The position numbers and the translations under genes are program-made. The notes under the pieces are model-generated. The model was not told where the DNA came from and did no database searches. It saw only the letters and a program-made list of their open reading frames with translations. A DNA stretch of 64,000 nt from Antedon mediterranea. Lineage: Eukaryota; Echinodermata; Crinoidea; Comatulida; Antedonidae. The stretch is taken from NCBI RefSeq assembly GCF_964355755.1, contig NC_092680.1, positions 13,867,001-13,931,000 of the forward strand, given 5' to 3'. Below, in pieces: positions 10,301 through 25,300 of the stretch (position 1 is its first letter; each line of letters starts with the position of its first letter).

Positions 10301-13300
10301 AAATAAGTCTGTGTACTGTGTAGGCCTAACTACCTGGGAATATGATATAGCCTAGACTATGCTTATAAATAATAATTAATAATATAGGCCTAGCCTTAGT
10401 AGAGTAGCCTAGCTACTAAGCTAGCCTGTCTCTTTTATTAGTAGTGAAACTAGGCCTCTAAAGAGAGAATAGTAATAGTATAATAAATTCTAGGCATATA
10501 GTTAGGGCCTAGCCTAGATTTTATATTCATTATGCTACCCCGACCCTAGCCTAAAAACCTAAATATGCTAGGCCTAATCACTGTTTTGTAATCGAATACC
10601 CCCACATTCATTCTTAACAAACCCGCGAAAAAGCCTTCTTTATTTTCGTCAATATCTTTGGACGGTCATCGTTGGCAGCCCAGCGACTAACGTAAAAGTA
10701 TAAAGCAATAACCATACCTTATTCACACAAAATGACAGCTGTCTGACGGCGTATATTAATATTTTATCGTAAAAATATATATTGCATAAACAGCAATAAA
10801 ATATCAATGATAATTATAATAGAAACTTGATAAAATTCGCTTAAAATGTCGTACGTAATCGTGTTTGGTATCAATATTTAGGTAATTTTAAGCGGGAAAC
10901 GAAAATGTTGATTGCGCAATAATTATATCACAAACAATAGCACTGCGCATGCCAAAAGTATATGTGTTTGTTTGTGTTTATTCGAGGCTCTGACCTCCTC
11001 TACAATAGAGGGCTGAACTAGAGCGGCGGCTAACCTTGGTGAGAAAGGGCTTCCTGCTACCGCCGCGGGCTGTCGGTACAAGGCTTCGGCTTTGAAAATA
11101 TCATATCGCACATCCTGTTAATTGGATTAAGCAGATTACATACATTCGAGCTCTCTCCTTCTATTTTTATACCTCCATGGATACCGAGAGCTGACTCCAT
11201 TTTCATTACCACGATTAAACAGAGCGCACGTTACTATGCGCGCAATGTCAATGTCAATGTGTTTTTCTACTTTGGTAAACACTTTTTATTAGTTTGGGCC
11301 TAGGTCATTATTCTGAAAATAAATTAATTATGAAAATATCCTTTTGAGTGAATATTTATTTACCTTCGAGGCTCACTCACTCCATGGTTCTGGTGGTAGA
11401 ACGAGTCTTCTCGGATTAGGACTAAAACCGTAGGTCCAGTGTACACATCTAGCTCGTGTGCACTTTAAAGAACCTAGTACATCTTTCGAGACGAGTAGGG
11501 GGTTACCCCGGTGTATTAGTACATCACAGCCACTGATCACCAACTGGGCCCTCTGGGAGACCAGCCTTTGACTGAAGAGGTTACCCAGTATAAATATAAA
11601 CTTCAATTCAATTCAATTCAACCTATTATTCTATAAGATCAAGTATTTTTTATTTCCATTTCATTCAACCAAACATGAGAATATAGCCTAGTGGTTAAAA
11701 GATCATCATCGTCTAGCGAAACCATCGGAAGGCTGAATGACCTACCATTTTCAACCTTGTTTTTGTAGTTGAGACTCTTATGACCTAAAAATGTTTTTCT
11801 TCCTACACCAAGATAATATAGTTCCACATACCATGTGCTTGTTTTAAGTGCTAAAAAAACCGGTTTTATCCCGATATGAGGCCTTTATGATTCGAATATT
11901 TCATAGTAACAACCAATATACCATGAAAAATAATTTTTGGAAAATTCCAAGGGGCTCAACTACAAAAACGCCATTTTGTGGTATGATGTCATCGTAAGCC
12001 AATCAAACCTCCGCTTTCGACCGCTTCGCAGGGCTCACGCTTGAACAATTTTGGATTCCCGCCCTTTGATTGGTTGACGCGAATCAACACACAGCGGAGA
12101 AATTTTCCCGCGAGTGCCGTGAAGTCACGTGGGCTCAGGTCTGTCCAATTACACCGGAAAATAATGCATTGAAATTCTTCGAATGAGGTTAAAATATAGT
12201 CATTTACCGGTATATATTTTAATTAATTGTATTTGTGGATTTTAACATCGAAATCAATCATCTTTGTATATACAATGTAAACTATATCAAGTTATGGTAC
12301 CTGTTTTTAACAATGTATCATAAATTAGCGAAAAAACATGTTTAACCGATTCACCACGATAAGTGCTTAAAGCGCTCATGAGGTTAAAAGTCAAGGTCAT
12401 TGTAAACAAATTATCAACAAATAAAAAGTAAATCGAATTTACATGTGCAGTGTGATGTGCATGATTCGTGACAATAAATTATACAAAATACTCACAACAA
12501 CAGTACAGTACAGTTTTGTTCCTCTCACTGATGCCAGTCGCATCCAAGAGGCAGTCTTCTCTATCATCCGAATATATGCTTGGTCCGACTGTTAAGGGTT
12601 TCCTTGACTGGGTTAGCTTTTTAGCTTGACTAGGATCGCACTGGAGGAGATTGCTTAATTTAATCCAGGGGTCACGATAGTATGGTTTTCGGGCTTGTGC
12701 AAAGAGCATTCGTTTTGTTAATGAGTTACTTGGTTCTTGACAGATATAGGCTATGTACTTCAGGTAGTGAAAATATGCTTCTAAATATATAAAAACAATT
12801 GTTGAAGTTATGGGCATGAAATATTTTTCAAACTCTGCGCAAAGGTCAGTTTGTTGAAGTATAACTTTTGATAAACATTTTGATACCAAACTTGTTTTGG
12901 TTTCATAAGTTTCCGATGCATTTTCATCTAATTTTCTGCAAGCTACACATCTAAAATAGCGGACTAAGGCTATGTTTAGACCCATGGCGTTAGACCGTTT
13001 TACCGTACATTGTTACGGGCAAGGTAATCGAATAAAATCAATCAATATTATACGTCTTATTTTATTGAATTTTAAATATTTCCCCTGCCTACAGTACTGT
13101 CTCATCTTCTGATGATTGAATATGATAGTAATAAGTTATTTATATAAAGTAATTGATGTAATTTTATTTATCGATAGGGCCATTTAGTAAACGAAGGAAA
13201 TCTGTCCATGATGAAATTGAAGAAAGACTTGAATCGCTCATCACAAGGGTTGGCGAGAAGGTAAAAATAGTTTTTTCTTAAAGTATTTGATATCAATAAA

Positions 13301-16300
13301 TTTAATATTTAATTTGTGAATTGTACTAAAGCTATTTATTATTGAAAAAAAAATGTTGGTTTATGACAGCCAAAAGGCATCAGTCGTTGCAGGGTTCGTA
13401 CGCAACCTTAAATTCCGTAAAAGTCATGGAAAAATAAATTACTTTTTTAAGTACTGGAAAGTCCTTGAAATTTGTCCTTGAATGTCCTAAAAATTGTTAA
13501 CTACAGAAATGTAATATGAATTCTTTGTAATAATGTTTTAAAAACACTGAATAAGTGTTGCTTAATTTTGTTGAATGACACCCCATAGATGGCCGGAATG
13601 ATACTCGTGCATGTAAAATTTGCTGGAAATGATACTTCATTGCGAACAGCAAAACGATCGTTGCCACCTCTGTCCGTGATTGACGATGATCAGGCCCATC
13701 AGCGCAACTGTGTGGACGTTTGGGCCCAACTATGTGGATGATCGGGGCCCATTCTAAAAATAAAGGAAAGCCGATTGGTCCACGAAAATGAAGTGGATTT
13801 ATAATTTGTCCACCATAAATTATTTTTGGGTAGGGTATGATCAAAAATAAAATATGGGTCTCATAATTTCATCTATATAACATAATACAGTGTACTCTGT
13901 AAATATTGTTAAACTTTAATATCAGTAAATAGGTACAATTAGCACTGTAAACATATTTAATTCATGTCATAGGATGGCATAATAATTTTCACTGTTCACA
14001 TTTTATGTGGATTTTGCGCTTCAGCGGATAACCCGAACTCGTCACGGTGACAAGTTTAAATCTTTAAAAATAAACTGAATGTTTTGTGCTAATTATTACC
14101 CATGCTTGCATGTCCCTATCAACAAGGGTGTTGCTGCTTACATAAACCATGTCCCAACAAGAGGAGTATCGCTATTTACATAAACCATGTTCAAACAAGA
14201 GGAGTGTTGCTGCTTGCAAAATCTGCTGTAGTTAGCAGCAATTAATAACAGCTTTGTTTCAGATTAAGAAGTTATTAAACAAATCGCTATAACAGTATTA
14301 TAACAATGATAAATTCTTTCATGCTACACATTCAGTATATATTACATTTACTAACTATTACATTGAAACAGAGTACATCTTCATTGGAGAGTAACTTAGA
14401 AGGTCTCGCTGGTGTTCTAGAAGCTGACGTACCAAACTACAAGAACAAAATCATTGATATATTATCTGTTTGGTTAGTACTTTATATCTTTAGTAGAAAC
14501 TAAATGTAAGGCTATACAATAATATGAAGAATGACATTTACTGCTTTAAAAATGCCTACATATGATATGTATGCACATGCCTTTGCCAACAAGTTACTGT
14601 GATGAAAGTATTGGTCTAGTAACCCTAATCAATCTGCTGTTAATTAAAAATTACACAGAACTTTTCCGACGAAGTATCTTCGTAGATAGAACGTAGGGTA
14701 CGTTGTTGGCTTCGTAGGTTACATTATTTGGCTTCGTAACCTCAATAAACAACTATCAATGAACAACGTTCTAAACTTCGTAAGGAGTTTGTAACCTTAA
14801 TTAAACAACCCTACGATGTCCTTTGAGAAGTAACATGGTGTGAAAATTAATGTCTTAATTTTGACTGGTGGAGGACCAAGTTTTAAATAATACCAAAAAA
14901 TATGCACCTTTGCGTAAAAAATGTGGCTTACCTTTAGGTGACCATTACGCATCCATGAGGCCAGATTTGCATTGTATGGTGGGAATTGACCCTAGATACC
15001 ATTTACCAGCTTTGTATCTTAATTTTAAACAATTAATTTTGAACAATTTGACACCAAAATTATCTCACTATGTCCAGTATTTCCATGATATAGCATGTTT
15101 GTATGGAAATAGCAGCCATTTTGTTGATGCTAATTATGCAAATTGCTCGATGCTGACAGCCATCCAGAGTAAAAAAATCTTCATTTTGATGGTATCTAGA
15201 ATCTTAATCCATAAAAAAAAACTATAAAAAAACATTGCAAGGTTATGGAAAAAATAGGCATTTGGCTGCTGGACTAAATACTGAACTGTATATTGTGTGT
15301 TTTGTTTGTAATTTTGATCTTTTATTGCAGTGCATCAGATTTACCAGAGAAGGTTACAGTTTATACTACTCTTGTTGGCCTGCTAAATACAAAGAACTAC
15401 AACTGTGGTAGAGAGGTAACAGTATTAAGTTGCTAGATACAAATATCAATTAGTAATTACTGTATAAATATGTTCACAATTTTACATTTTTTAAAACTAT
15501 TTTGCGACCTTTTAGTTTCTCGATTTTGAGTTACTTGTGTAATTGGATGAACCAAATTGGCAAATGTATTTCGCCTCCGCAATAAACGTAAAAAAATGAC
15601 CACGATTGTCTTTGGCACAATTGTCTGTTCACCCCCACAAGCTAGGCTTACGCAAGTAATTTCCTGTATGGACACATTACAACTTATATGATTTAATGGA
15701 CAAAGGATTCGTCAAGCAAGTACACTATACATTTCAAAAAAAATTGTGAAGAGGAATTTCATCATTGTTTTGGGCGAGACAGCGCAGGCTGAGTAGGGCC
15801 TAGCTAGCATTTTCGTTCGGTTGCAATTTCTTTTAATGTTTTAATTACACTTGAACAAATAATAATCGGTTTCGTAAATTTTTCAAAGAATACACAATTT
15901 AGAAGTTAATTGTAACTATTTTTTTTCCATTTTTTCCATATTTAGGCTAGGGCCTAGGCCTGGCCAACTAAGCCTAGGCTAGGCCTGATCGACTGTAAAA
16001 AACATCTTTGGAAATTATTTTCACAATCTTGTTGTTTGTTGTTAAATTGTAAAAAAATAACACTGTTTATGTAATAAATTACTAAAAATGATGACGTCAT
16101 TAGTCATTTTATGCGTACGTAAAATCAGGATACGTAAAACGGAGATTCTACTTTATATTATTTATTTACTACAGTATTAAGTGTTTTTTATTTTTGCTCT
16201 TTGTTAGTTTGTAGAAAATTTGTTACGAAAACTGAAAGAAACTCTAAAAAATAGTGATTGGATTCGAGCTCATACCATAACACGTTTCATGGGTGATCTT

Positions 16301-19300
16301 GTCAACTGCCACGTGGTCGATCATGCGTCCATTATTGGTATGTATGAGACTTTTCTAAGCACGTTGAAAGAAGATAAAGTTCCACAAGTACGAACCGATT
16401 GGTATGTTTATGCTGTGTTATCATCTCTACCATGGGTAAGCTATTTATACATTTTGCTGGCTACACTGTCACAAGAAAAGACAACATTGAAATAGCACAG
16501 TTGGATTAACTGTTGGTAGCCACTGTGTTGTGCGCTGAACCGTGAAAGACCATGGTCCATGGATCGAATCCAATTGCCTTTGGTCCTGTGTGCAACATGG
16601 CTCATGGCTCACACAGTACACCACCAAAATTACCCCAGCGGAAAAAAATCTATGGACTTACTAGTATATCCTTGATTGTTTGATTTGTAACATGTAGCAT
16701 GGTATTATTGCTATTATTTTGTTCCATTTTTACTGAAAATGTATGTGTGCTCAGGAGCCAATATCTGAAGACGACCTTTTTTAAAGGGTCGTGTTCATTC
16801 ATTACAGTATATTTGTTTAATAATCGATATACTTATTGTTTTTGTAGTCAGCACATGAACTTCATGATAAGAAACCTCAAGAATTTAATAGAATATTAAG
16901 CACAATAGAAAAATATATTGGGTAAGATTACAAATGTTTATAGATTTAACATAATTATTATAATGATGTTATAGTAATAAAAAAAATTATGAATTTTATC
17001 ATATTTTGATGTTTTTTTCAGTCAGCGTAAACATAATCACATGGCAATGCTGAGGGTCTGGTCGTTAGATGTTCCACATCAGCAAGAAGATGTAAGAAAT
17101 TAATATGCATTTCAGCTTTTTTATTACAGTGTTAGATTATAAATAGACAGCAGGAAATGAAGATGGGTTTTATTCAGCTCTGAAATTTGTCAGACCATTT
17201 TTTTGATACCATTTTAGAACGCCGATTGCAAATATATATGTTATATGGACTGTATATTGTGTTTTCGAGAAAAATGATCTTTTGTGACAAATTTTTGTCA
17301 TTGATCACATGATCACAATAATGATATGCGCCATTTCTGCTTTTGTCAAAAAATTATAAGCCTGATAATAATTAACTATATTTCAATGTATTACCACACA
17401 CTATATACTATTTTATTACTATATTCAATTTAAACATTAAAATCTGCTCCCCCAATCAAAATAACTACACCCTCAATCTGATAATAATTCAGGCAATAAA
17501 CACTAAGTATCTTCAAAGATATAAATAAGTCACGTAATGAAGTTATAGTATTTATAACTAATGTTAACAAAATGATTTTGTTTTTTTTATTTTGTTTTTC
17601 TGCTGTATTTGTATTTGCAGTTTTAGTTTGAAATAAAATTTAATGAAAGGTATTTTCTTACTAGAATACATGCTTGGTTCATGGACCATCAGTTGTTCTT
17701 CATCCTACCAATGATAACAACTTTTAGTGATATAAAAAATATATTTTCGATGAATGCCGTATCCGGTGCTGTGATTGGCCAATTGTGCTCACATGGCTTT
17801 AAAGCTCATGACTGCGCATGCTCACAATGTCGTAGCTGTCAAAATTTTACCAACGTGTGCAGTGGTTTGGAGGAGAAAGCAGAACACAACGCGAGAGCAG
17901 TATAACTGAGATTTTGCATGTCTGAGAGTAATATAAAAACAAAATAATTTTGGAATTTTATTAACATCTGATATTCTAGAACAATAATAAAAGCGTGTTC
18001 TCTGTGTCCTCTTTTCCGTTGCTAGAGCATTCAGCCTCGCTGTTCAGGGAAGGCCACCGCGGCCCAGCAGCGCGTCAATAAACTTTGAACGCATATTTCT
18101 CCAAAACATAATCCAGAGAGTTCCAACACATACATGTTTTAAATTTCACATATATCTTTGTAAGTAAAAGTCGAATTACAATAATTTTTTTACCATTATA
18201 AAACAGATAATTAGCTGCATAATAATATATTATCTCAAAATTTTGCGACATGCGACTGATCTGGCTTGTCCCTGCCACATATACATTTGGAATCACCGTC
18301 CTAAAATGTTGTATCAAAATATGGTCCGACAAATTGCCGAGCCGGATGATTGATTTCCTCCTGATCTAACTTTCACAAAACGCAATCATTGTTTACCATA
18401 GCTACTGATGCCTAAAAAAGTAGCACCCTCTATGTTTGGGTTTTTTAAAATCTCCCAATATTTCATTTAACCAAGTTGGCTTTTGGGGTTTTTTCCAGGT
18501 ATTTAGACCTATTGAATTTCATTTTCCTTTTTTTTTTAGTACATTGATTCACTTTGGGCACAAATAAACAAAATGCGTCGAGATAAATGGCAGGAAAGAA
18601 TTCTACAAAGACCCTACTTGGCATTTGATGGCGTCATGTCAGAGGCCCTTCAGCATACGTTACCCAAGTTTACCCTGCCTCCACACTCGCCAGACATTTT
18701 ATATCAGCCCCCTAAAGTGGTCTACAGGATGTTTGATTACACTGATGTTCCAGAGGTAAGTCTTCTATTGAAATTATTTCATCTCAGTTAAGTTAACTCT
18801 GTTTACATAACGTTTATATCACAGGTAGCTTAATATCCCAAAAGAAAACGTTTTTGCACAATGCAGGGTGGGAAAGAATTGGTGGAAAAATGTCAATAGT
18901 AAATGTTTCTCCCCATTAGTGTGAAAACCAATAAAGCTCCAGGTCCAGATGACGTATTGAGAGGCCTCTCACGATAGGCTATATCACTTTCCTGAATTTT
19001 AAGGATAAACACTAACAAAAAGACAAGAAATAACAGTAATTTGACATGTTTCGTAAATTGTTATGTCGCACATCATCTACGCAACCTCTGTTGTAGCAAA
19101 AGAGTTACCAAACCTCACGCAAATAGCAAATGTATAATGGGTAACAAATCTCTCACACAAACAAATTGCAAAATACCAAATCCATTAAAATAATATAGTG
19201 GGTCATACAATTTTACAAGTGCATAACAAATAAAAATGCCAATCCACAAAAACCTCTGCAAATGCTTTGATCTAGCTAGTGCAGCCAATACACAATGCAC

Positions 19301-22300
19301 CAAGCCATCGCTCTACATGCTGCTGTGATGCATTTGAAATCAGCACTGCTGACTCTTATGGCAGCCCCTGCATCTAGTATCTGCCTCATACGTATTGGCT
19401 TATGCCTTTCGTCTGGTCAAGGTGGGCACTGGACGAGAGAAGCCCTTGATCAATGTTAGGACCAATCAAGGTGCTTTAAACAGTCCTGACTTTATTTGTA
19501 TCAAACATATTGGTGGCGGTAATTATCGCTGTTAGTTTCGAATAAATAAAATCAAATCAAATCAAAAAGAAAAAGTGATAAATAAGCCTCAATTTAATTT
19601 CTGTGATACATTCTGATAATACAGATTTATTCTGAATTGTAAGATTTTAAAAAAGCCTGTGACTGAGCAGGGAATATTTTCATTCCAAATTTTTGCATAG
19701 CCATAATTACAAATTGGTTTGTATCTATATATAAATTTAAGTAAGGGCAAAATTTGGTAAGTCGCGCGTTAATTCCTTTTTACTCAATAGTATATAAAGT
19801 TTGTTCATACTTTCGGTAACCACCTAATGTAAAACTGTTTACTAATTAAGTTGATTTAGATAATAATTTATTGACAATTTAAAGAATTTTTCAACTATTT
19901 GCCCCAAATAGGGGTGTTTTCCGATCGTTGTATACAACGCAAGCCATCTGTGGGCCATCCGTGGGCACACAAGCATGCCGTCTAAATAAATAAATTGATA
20001 CTGATTTCGTTACTGTGCTTTGGTTTAGTTTTAAATCTGTCGCAAAACAATTTGTATAAACAATTTAAAACAGTTTAATTAACATTTAATCAGTAGCATT
20101 TCAATTGGATGAGATTATCGCTTATCTTCACATCATATCCCAAATTATTGTATATCCCCGTCATAGACAGGCAGATCCCAGAAGGTTTAAGGAATTGGCA
20201 CAGTCCATCACAAATAATTGTACTAAGAGTGGGCGGAAGTATAGACTTATTAGCCCAAAGACGCATATTCGATGCAATCATGTCAGCTTGCCAGTTCTCC
20301 CATAATTGTTCTTTAAAATAACATGACCTCAGGTGGAAAATTCAGGTTGAATGGAGCTAGGTGTAAAACAGGCTGGGTGGCAAATGGCCAGGTGGCAACA
20401 GGGTGGAAATGACCTAGGTGGCTAAAGACTGGGTGGCTTGAAGCCAAGTGGCAAAGGGTCGGGTGGCAACAGGCTATGTGGCAAAAGTTTGGGTGGCAAT
20501 GGGCCTAATTTGATTTAACATAATTCACATGGTTTCATATCCCTGACTAATCTCCACAAACTATCCGTATCTACACATATTTGTTTTCTCCTAGTCAGTT
20601 TATGGATAATACCAAATGAGATTGACCTAATTGAGTTTTTAGCCTGATCATATTCCTTGTCTCCTAATAATGTGCTAAGCTTCAATATGTGTCTTAGTTT
20701 CACCAGTGCAAAACTGATGAGACACTGGAGCTTAGTAGGTTTAGAAGCTAGGCCCTATATTATTTTCTAAATTTGAAATGAAATCAAAATACCTGATAGC
20801 AAAACACTAGATTTATCAATGTTACTTTTAGTGTCCATATTACCCTCAACATCTGAACGGTAAAATATCTTGTCCTCGAGGTTGCCATCTTCAGAGTTCC
20901 AACTTCTGTCGAGCACTATTAAATACCTGAAACATTTCCATCCGACAATCCTCCATCCATGTTTCAGTGTACGCAAATTCCTCATCCTTCTCTATCAATG
21001 CTACAAATGCTTCATGAAAGTTCTCAAGTTCCTCAACTTATTTTTCCAATTTTTTGATTAGCTTTATTATTTATTCAGCATTTAAATTTATAATATTGGA
21101 TGTTCTTATCTTTTTCTTTCCTCTATTACAAGTTTTCCAACAGCCTTTGTACATCACATTTCCAGTAAACAAAATTTCTCATACAGATTCATGTTTTATT
21201 TTTAACCTCGCTATGCTACCATTTTTTTTCTCAAAAACAATGTTGTTAAATTCAACTCAAAACAAATAGCAACAATCACAAATCATTAAAAAAAGACAGG
21301 CTTCATTTGGTGTTGGTTTAATTTTTTTAAATTTTGTAGTATGGCCATTACAAACTGCCTGTTCCAAACAACAAAAATAATTGAAACTGCCCCACCCCAC
21401 GCCATGAATACAGTTTTGTTGTATAGTAATTTACATAAAGGTGTTCAACAATTTAAGAATAGAATTAATGCAACAATGAACTATTCTTTTAAAAAATGAT
21501 CTTAAAATACTGTATTTGACTTGTTATTAGGGCTCTCCCACATTGCCAGGTATACATTCTGTTGAGAGGTATTTAGTAGAGGATCACCTGGGAATCATCA
21601 TAGATAACTTTTGGAAAGAAAGAAAAGAATGGTATGTACATCTTGCATTTCAGACACAAAATTGGATTTTCAAATTTTGAAGGAAATTATAACAATATTT
21701 ATAGCCTAATATTAAACGGAAGTTTATCCAGTAATTACAGTCAATATATGAATAAAAACACTAATGAAATGATGTTTCTCCAGTTGAATGTGTTTATGTT
21801 TTATTCATTCATTAATTTATACACTTTAGTAAACTAGTCTAATTTCAGAATAAATTATATACAAATAAAACTAAATCATATTTTGCAACAATTACCAGTA
21901 ATCTCATTATTATTTTGTTTTTGCAGTGCTGCCCAGTTAGTGAGCTTTCATGCCAAACACAAGGTACCACTCAACTACATGATAGTAGAAGCTATATTCT
22001 CACATTTCTTCAGGTTGCCAGCCTCACCACGCATTGAAATATTCTATACCTCTTTATTCCTGGAGCTTTGCAAGCTGCAGCCAAGCTCCTTACCTCAAGT
22101 TGTATCCTTTTCTGCTAATCTAACAAGTAATCTTGCCATTGTTCCTGATCTATAAGTTGCATAAATAAACTATATCATTATACTTTAGTTCTATTATAAA
22201 TGAAATCATTTTTAGAAGCTCATTTTTTGAAGTAGAAATATGTAATAAAAGACAAATTGTGGTTTCAATAAATTGGTAATAATACATAACACATTAATTT

Positions 22301-25300
22301 GAAACGATAAATAAAAGATGAGGAAATCTGAGAATGAGACTAGTGCTTTTCCGCTATACCACGGCAAGTGTGTTAAGAGTAGCTATCCAGTCGAGTTTGA
22401 ACAACACCATGACAGCCTCAGTGGTTTAATGGTTAGTACATCTGCATATTCAAGAAGAAGGTTCCAGATTCGAATTTCAGTTGGGGAAACTTTTTCTTAG
22501 TCTCACAGATTTTTTCATCTTTATCGTCTAAAATTTGTTCTGTGCCTGTGATGTTTATGTATCATACATTGTTATAATTGGTCAATTTTGAACTTTTACC
22601 CTTTTTATCCAATAAACACTGCTGTTGGTTATTGTTTTAATGATTTATTAGCTTGCTCAAGCAGCTGAGATGATGTATGATCGTCTTGACTCCATGAACC
22701 TCAGTATTATGGATCGTTTTACTAACTGGTTTGCTCATCATCTTAGTAACTTTCAGTTCAGATGGAGTTGGGATGAATGGTAAGTATTATTCAGCTATCG
22801 GCCACGACAAGTGGTTTCTTGCAAAACACAGTTGCTTTATATATAGAACACCATACCATCTGATAACAAAAAAGAAGAAATTCAGATACTTGTTCAATAG
22901 ATAATAATAATAATAATAATAATAAGCTTTATTTAATCACGGATACTTAACTCAACTAAAAGTTGTTTTTCAGTAAGACCGTGCTCAAAGGAAAACACCA
23001 ACAAAAATAAATGTAAAAAGCAAATATATATATGTAATAATGTTACATGGATATCTCCCTAGATAATCCTGCTTATGCTATGTAACAGAATCATTAGAAA
23101 AATATGTGCAGATACTGCTGTTATGTTGGGCACAAAGTTAGTTTGCTTTTCAATATAGTTCACATGCTATTAAAGCAGCTTTAGTCTGAGCCCATACACA
23201 TTTTGAAATGTTATAAATTCTGTTTAAATGAATTGACTGAATATTTTAATATTAGAAATATATTTTTATAATTCCTAACAGGACTGATTGCTTGAACTCT
23301 GATCCTGAACTACCTAAGCCCAAGTTCATTAAGGAAGTTTTGAAAAAATGTATGCGACTGTCATACCACCAGCGAATTCTGGACAATATTCCTGACAGCT
23401 TTTCCTCTCTTATCCCAAAGGAACCCAAGCCAGTTTATAAGTACAAACTAGAAGGAGCAAGTAAGTACTGTTTGTGGTTTAATAACATTTTTTGTTTTAT
23501 TTGATGTATAAAACAACCAAAATGTTCATCATTGTGGAATTAAATATTATATTTATACTTTTTCAAAATATTATTGCCTCCGAACACATACAAAACTGAG
23601 ATACATTCTGTTGTGGAAATAATTCAGGTGCTATGTGCCTAAAATTCTGTGCACTTTGTAGTTTAATGTGTATACACACAGCAGGGATTCCATTAACAAT
23701 AAAGTCTAATGCCATGCATCTGTACTGTTACTAACTTTAAGTAAATGTTTGTATTTTTTTCAGTCAGTATATGTATCTTAAATTCCCTATATTGATCTAG
23801 TTAATTAAAATAGTTTTTGAATGAAAAAAATCGGTGCCGTATTAAGCATTTTACAAAGTAGGCTGTTTTTTGTATCAAGCTTGAAAAACACAAGCTTTTA
23901 AAATGTTTTTAACGATGCAATCATGTTCTGATAATGTTTATGTGAAATTAATTATGTATAGCCAGAGTTGCTTATCTAAGAGATTATCATAACATTATGC
24001 CATCAATAGCTTAATGACTTAAACACATGTAATCTTCCTAATCCCTTTTTTCCACAACGGACTGTATCTCAGTTTCCCATGAGTTATTTTTGTTTGATAA
24101 TGTTTTAACCTAAAAAACAAAGCCCAAGTTTTTCCAAAAGGACTGTTTCTCATATGATTAAATAACTGGTCAAATGCATCATTATCTGAATAAAAATTAT
24201 TCCATTTCCATGGCAGCAGAAATTAGTAAAATAACAGTTAGAACATCCATTCGACTGACCGACATAGAACATTGGGTTGACCTTTGCAAAGTCTTGTCCA
24301 TTTGAATGCAGAAACTAATTCATATATTGTCTTTAGGTCAATTACCAGGCAATATGATGGCTCATAGATTGATCGATGCATTCAAATCGAGAGCTACACC
24401 TGAAGATGTAACCAAGTTATTAAAAGACACGCCCAATCCAAACAAAGATGAATATGCATTTGATGGTTAGTTTGTTCTTTATGTAAAAGTAATTATTTTT
24501 ATTTTTAAAACCAAAAACAGCAGAAACCATAATCCAGAACCATAAATGTAAATGGGGGAATAACCTGCAACTTGCAGCCTACTAGGCTGAATTGCACGCA
24601 GGTGTGGACGACACCAAAGAACTTATAACACAAGAATCTCCTGTTCTTCAATTTGCATTCAAAACACAGTATCGGAAGTACAGGGTTAAAAGGTCAAACT
24701 GGGCGACGCCATTTCACAGCATGGAGCAGTGCCCCCTCCAAACTAGGAAGTCAATTACTCTACCCCCCCCCCCCCCTAGAGTATTAGCAGATCCCCTCTA
24801 TGATTTTGACTTACTAATTTGATGCGGGCGCCCTACTCCTCAGTCAATTACTCTATCCCCTCTAGAGCATTAGCAGATCCCCTCTATGATTTTGACTTTC
24901 TAATTTGATGCGGGCGCCCTACTCCATGGCTCACAATGGCGCCACCCATTGCTCTATTCTATCCCACAATGCCTTTCGAAATTGTTACGCGCTTCGGACG
25001 AACAGGAGATTCTTGTGTTATAAGTTCTTTGACGAAACATGCTACAACTTTCTACTCCCCTAAGGGTTCCTTCATGTCGAGTGCTGTGACCAAACGGCAC
25101 CCGTTTGTCCGTCAACAACGACAGGGGCGGAATGCACCAGTACACCAGGGTAACCCCCTACTCTTTCGAAAAATGTACTGGGTTCATAATATTGTCAAGG
25201 GTTTGAGGCTCACTTCATGATTCTGGTGGTATAAAACGTCTTTAAGAAAAGGACTATAAACCGTAGCTCCAGTGTACAGACATTACTTATGTGCACTTTA

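Larger units (their letters stand above)
4856..11179. mobile_element. Complete two-gene P-superfamily DNA transposon in NCBP1 intron 1
   Basis: A 6,324-bp element bounded by perfect 32-bp terminal inverted repeats (4856-4887 and 11148-11179) that start CATGGAGG. GATACCG flanks both ends (4849-4855 and 11180-11186), a 7-bp target duplication; it can be read as 8 bp, GGATACCG, if the right terminal G is counted as target. P elements typically start CA and duplicate 8 bp. It holds two convergent, apparently intact genes: a PHD-finger protein (5094-6907, +) and a transposase (7084-10029, -), 176 bp apart. Identical termini, an intact duplication and open frames in both genes suggest recent insertion and possible activity. 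It lies 436 bp downstream of NCBP1 exon 1. Confidence 0.93.

Noticed and set aside
13497-13844. 115-codon antisense ORF in NCBP1 intron 2
   Set aside because: Low-complexity composition without motif or splice context; likely chance.
14868-15227. 119-codon ORF in NCBP1 intron 3 as a gene
   Set aside because: Begins inside a dispersed repeat, has no recognisable motif and no supporting splice sites.
20090-20321. Three overlapping ORFs on both strands
   Set aside because: Mutually overlapping frames in NCBP1 intron 8 with no recognisable motif.
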